From Paramicrobacterium humi (GTDB lineage: Bacteria; Actinomycetota; Actinomycetes; Actinomycetales; Microbacteriaceae): DNA of 64,000 nt. Positions 61,269 to 64,000 of this stretch are shown piece after piece. Location: assembly GCF_900105715.1 (NCBI RefSeq), contig NZ_FNRY01000001.1, positions 1,426,001 to 1,490,000 on the forward strand, read 5' to 3'. The number at the start of each line of letters is the position of its first letter. Within the stretch, counting starts at the first letter, position 1. The position numbers and the translations under genes were made by a program. The notes below the pieces were generated by a model, which was given only the letters and a program-made list of their open reading frames with translations, was not told the DNA's origin and searched no databases.

Positions 61269-62495
61269 ATGCTTTCGAGTTCCCGAGCGCGTGCGGCGCG
61301 CGTCGACCGGCGTGCCCGCGCCGCCGTCGCCGCCCTGTTCCTCGCGAACGGGGCGCTGTTCGCGAACCTTCTGCCGCGGTATCCCGAGATCAAAGCGGCC
61401 CTCGGCCTGGAGAACGCCGTGTACGGACTCGCCGTCGCGGCGTTCCCGCTCGGCGCGATCGTCGCCGGTCTCGCGGCCGCCGCGCTCATGCGCCGCTTCG
61501 GCTCGGCACGGCTCGCAGTGGCCGGCACGGTCCTCACCGCCGTCGGCGTGTTCGTCGCGAGCGTCGCCCCCTCGCTTCTCGTCTTCGCCGCCGCCCTGTT
61601 CTGCGCGGGCGCCATGGATTCGATCACCGACGTCGCGCAGAACGCGCACGGACTGCGCGTGCAGCGCCGCTACGGCCGCTCCATCATCAACTCGTTCCAC
61701 GCCGTGTGGTCGATCGGTGCTGTTCTCGGCGGCTCCATGGCCGCCGGCGCCATCGCTCTCCATGTTCCTCTCGGCGTCCACCTCGGCATCTCCGGACTCC
61801 TGTTCTCGGTCGTCTCTCTCGTGGCCCTGCGCTTCTGCCTGCCCGGCCGAGACGTCGACATCACCCCGGATTCCGCCTCAGCAGGTGCCGCCGACGCGGC
61901 CGCACCCTCGGCGCGCACCTCTGCCGTCGGCCCCCGCACCGTGTTCATCCTCGTCGCCCTCGTCGTCATCGCGATCGGCGGCACGCTCGTCGAAGACGCC
62001 GGCAACTCGTGGGCGACCCTGTACCTCTCCGGGCTCGGCGCCCCGGCGGCGCTCGCCGCAACCGGCTACATCGCGCTCGTTGGCGCGCAGTTCATCGGCC
62101 GTCTCGCCGGCGACGGACTCGTCGACCGGTTCGGCCAGCGCGCCGTCGCCCGCACGGGCGGCGTGATCGCGGCGGTCGGCATGGGACTCGCTCTCGCGTT
62201 CCCGACCGTCCCCGGCACGATCGCGGGATTCGCCGCCGCCGGCTTCGGCGTGGCCACGCTCGTGCCCGCGGCGATGCACGAAGCCGACGAACTGCCTGGC
62301 CTGCGGCACGGCACCGGTCTGACGATCGTCTCCTGGCTCATGCGCCTCGGCTTCCTGCTGTCGCCGCCCTTCGTCGGCCTCATCGCCGACGCGACGAGCC
62401 TGCGCGTCGGACTGCTCGTCGTGCCCGTCGCCGGGGTCCTCGTGATCCTGCTCGCGGGCGTTCTGCAGAAGCGATCTGCCAGACTCGAGGCGTGA
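61269..62495 (+). CDS. MFS transporter (sugar/efflux type)
   Basis: A 408-aa major facilitator with about 12 helices, similar to YfkF/FucP-type and efflux-type members: LFLANGALFANLLPRYPEIKAALGL-like first helix region (about 18-42), MDSITDVAQNAHGLRVQRRYGRSIINSFHAVWS in the fourth-fifth helices (around 115-148), and VDRFGQRAVARTGG in the second half. The start at the palindrome edge has no ribosome site, consistent with leaderless translation. The stop overlaps the following kinase gene (GTGA). It is probably a TetR-controlled exporter. Confidence 0.87.
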   Translation: MLSSSRARAARVDRRARAAVAALFLANGALFANLLPRYPEIKAALGLENAVYGLAVAAFPLGAIVAGLAAAALMRRFGSARLAVAGTVLTAVGVFVASVAPSLLVFAAALFCAGAMDSITDVAQNAHGLRVQRRYGRSIINSFHAVWSIGAVLGGSMAAGAIALHVPLGVHLGISGLLFSVVSLVALRFCLPGRDVDITPDSASAGAADAAAPSARTSAVGPRTVFILVALVVIAIGGTLVEDAGNSWATLYLSGLGAPAALAATGYIALVGAQFIGRLAGDGLVDRFGQRAVARTGGVIAAVGMGLALAFPTVPGTIAGFAAAGFGVATLVPAAMHEADELPGLRHGTGLTIVSWLMRLGFLLSPPFVGLIADATSLRVGLLVVPVAGVLVILLAGVLQKRSARLEA

Positions 62496-63121
62496 CCGAG
62501 ACGATCGCCGAACTCGCGGCCGCCGTGCGCGGCATCTGCCCGTCGGGCTCACGCGTGCTGCTCGGAATCGCGGGCGCTCCAGGCGCGGGGAAGACGACGC
62601 TCGCCGAGGCGCTCGTCGCCGAGCTCGGTGCGCGAGCCGCGAGCGTGCCGATGGACGGCTTCCACCTCGCCGACGTCTCCCTCGAGCGGTTGGGGCTCCT
62701 CGGCCGCAAGGGGGCGCCCGAGACGTTCGACGCGCACGGCTACGCGCGGCTGCTGCGCACGCTGCGCGAACGGCCCGCGCACACGGTGTTCGCTCCCGGC
62801 TTCGAGCGCGATCTCGAGCAGCCGCTCGCCGCGGCGATCGGCGTCGACCCGGACGTCGAGGTCATCATCACCGAGGGAAACTATCTGCTCCTCGACGCGT
62901 GGGCGGAGGCGCGCGCCGAGCTCGACGCCGTGTGGTTCGTGCAGCAGGATGCCGCCGTGCGACGCTCCCGGCTCATCGCGCGGCACGAGCAGTTCGGCAA
63001 ATCGCCCGCTGCGGCGCGAGCCTGGGTCGAGGCCGTGGACGAGCCGAACGCTCGACTCGTCGAGGCAACGGCAACGCGTGCCGATCGCGTGATCCGACTC
63101 GACGACGAGCGGCCCGGGTAG
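62492..63121 (+). CDS. Uridine kinase/phosphoribulokinase-like P-loop kinase
   Basis: A 209-aa P-loop kinase: Walker A GAPGAGKTT, the substrate segment VPMDGFHLADVSLERLGL, RKGAPETFD, and IITEGNYLLLDAWAEARAELD as Walker B plus lid. The pattern is that of the YFH7/fructokinase-like branch of the uridine kinase family, which phosphorylates nucleosides, pantothenate-like molecules or sugars; the substrate is unknown. The GTG start overlaps the MFS stop. Its link with a TetR-controlled transporter suggests a shared substrate, but the overlap may only reflect operon packing. Confidence 0.85.
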   Translation: MTETIAELAAAVRGICPSGSRVLLGIAGAPGAGKTTLAEALVAELGARAASVPMDGFHLADVSLERLGLLGRKGAPETFDAHGYARLLRTLRERPAHTVFAPGFERDLEQPLAAAIGVDPDVEVIITEGNYLLLDAWAEARAELDAVWFVQQDAAVRRSRLIARHEQFGKSPAAARAWVEAVDEPNARLVEATATRADRVIRLDDERPG

Positions 63122-63148
63122 CTGAGGGCTTTCGCTACCATCCAGGGC

Positions 63149-64000
63149 CTGCAGACCGTCGTCACTCCCGCCCTTCTCGCGGTCTTCGCCGGGAGCGCGC
63201 TCGCGGTGCTCGCCTTCGTGCCGTTCGTGGCCCTCAGCTACCGCCGCCGCGGCGGGATGAGCTTGGGTCGCAGCCTGCTCTGGTTCGCGGCTCTCGTGTA
63301 CGCGATGGCGCTGTGGACGTACACGCTCGTGCCGTTCCCTCAGAGCCGCGACGTGCAGTGCGCGCCCACGCAGCTCGTCCCCCTCCAGTTCGTGGCCGAC
63401 GTGCTGCGCGAAGGGGTGTCCTCGCTCGGCGCGATCATCCACAACGCGGCGCTGCTGCAGGTCGCGTTCAACGTGCTGCTGTTCCTGCCCCTCGGCTGGT
63501 TCGCGCGCTGGCTGGCAGGGCGCGGACTCGTCGTCGCGACACTGTGCGGGTTCGCGGTCTCGCTCGCGATCGAGCTCACGCAGGTCACGGGGCTGTGGGG
63601 TCTCTACTCGTGCGCGTGGCGCATCTTCGACGTCGACGATCTTCTCGCCAACACGGCCGGCGCGTTCCTCGGCTCTCTGCTCGGGATGCTGCTCTGGCGC
63701 CGCCGCCGCGATCGCGTCGATGCCGCCGAGCCGCGCCCCATCACGGTCACGCGCCGCTTCCTCGGCATCCTGTGCGATCTCGCCATCATGTGGCTCTCGG
63801 TGTTCGCGGTGGGCGCCGCACGCGTCGTCATCGCTCTCGTCGACGGTCGCCCTCAGCTCGCCCTGCCCGACAGCGTCTTCTCGGCGATCGCCTTCGCGAT
63901 CCCGTTCATCGCGCAACTCGTCGTCGTGCTCGCGAGCGGCGCGACGATCGGCGAGCACATCGTGCTGCTGAGCGCTCAGACCGGGCGCGTGCCCGCCCCG
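63149..64000 (+). CDS. VanZ-RDD membrane protein (3' end outside window)
   Basis: An open frame (frame 2) runs from just after the kinase stop (63121) to the window end. It encodes a VanZ-like N-terminal part: a first helix from about 63160, WTYTLVPFPQSR, the LLQVAFNVLLFLPLG helix, and IELTQVTGLWGLYSCAWRIFDVDDLLANTAGA, the VanZ hallmark. An RDD-like domain follows (RRFLGILCDLAIMWLSVFAV). The start is uncertain: no ATG, GTG or TTG precedes the first helix. CTG at 63149 with CAGGG upstream is the best guess, and GTG at 63206 would cut the helix. The function is unknown; VanZ members affect envelope or glycopeptide sensitivity. Confidence 0.75.
   Translation, partial: MQTVVTPALLAVFAGSALAVLAFVPFVALSYRRRGGMSLGRSLLWFAALVYAMALWTYTLVPFPQSRDVQCAPTQLVPLQFVADVLREGVSSLGAIIHNAALLQVAFNVLLFLPLGWFARWLAGRGLVVATLCGFAVSLAIELTQVTGLWGLYSCAWRIFDVDDLLANTAGAFLGSLLGMLLWRRRRDRVDAAEPRPITVTRRFLGILCDLAIMWLSVFAVGAARVVIALVDGRPQLALPDSVFSAIAFAIPFIAQLVVVLASGATIGEHIVLLSAQTGRVPAP

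Overview
The window is high-GC DNA from an actinobacterium, most likely a member of the Microbacteriaceae. Supporting signs are GC-rich codon use, frequent GTG and TTG starts, tightly overlapping operons (ATGA/GTGA junctions), a DUF222 (13E12-type) HNH endonuclease, a MhuD-type haem-degrading enzyme, and a recurring leaderless promoter (TAnnnT, six bases, start codon). No rRNA, tRNA, CRISPR array or complete insertion sequence was seen. The genus assignment is inference. Layout, 0-10 kb: a 5'-truncated sugar isomerase, a probable sulfatase relic followed by a formylglycine-generating enzyme with a Cys-Gly insert, small membrane proteins, MhuD, a RelBE-type toxin-antitoxin pair with a perfect operator, an LLM flavin oxidoreductase, a Gfo/Idh/MocA dehydrogenase, a glutaminase-STAS fusion, an orphan HsdR-N-like nuclease and a TMEM175-like protein. 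Layout, 10-23 kb: two adjoining sugar-related units. One is a SorC regulator divergent from a 2-oxoacid dehydrogenase E2 and a fused E1 alpha-beta, with no E3. The other is a transketolase divergent from a ROK regulator, xylulokinase-like kinase and ribose-type ABC importer, closed by a strong terminator. The transketolase-to-importer stretch has more A/T at third positions than its surroundings and may have been acquired. Layout, 23-42 kb: an orphan DarT-like ADP-ribosyltransferase with a short Cys/His knuckle, SbcCD, a TauE/SafE permease and DUF488. Then comes a decaying GntR/ABC locus: the ATPase has lost its Walker A, and the permease is cut off and joined to the tail of an LAETG-anchored surface protein. 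After it lie the HNH endonuclease, a predicted Fe-S RecB-like nuclease-helicase, pterin dehydratase, a GH13 glucosidase and an Old Yellow Enzyme-like flavoprotein missing one expected Fe-S cysteine. Layout, 42-57 kb: the most notable locus, a divergent pair of operons around one GntR/FCD regulator and two copies of a 12-bp palindrome. Leftward run gntR, rraA-like, a single-cysteine Asp/Glu-racemase-fold protein, a DUF1537 acid-sugar kinase and a class II aldolase/decarboxylase. Rightward run an ABC importer (solute-binding protein, double permease, ATPase with a probable one-base frameshift), an isocitrate/isopropylmalate-type dehydrogenase, an Ldh2-type dehydrogenase, an ABM monooxygenase, an aconitase-type hydratase and an MFS transporter. 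Together these look like a complete route for taking up and breaking down a hydroxy-polycarboxylic or aldonic acid that cannot be named from sequence. Layout, 57-64 kb: a second small catabolic operon (degenerate amidohydrolase, aldehyde dehydrogenase, cupin-ABM fusion) under a regulator with two helix-turn-helix segments. A TetR/MFS/kinase unit with a shared palindrome follows, then a VanZ-RDD membrane protein running off the end.
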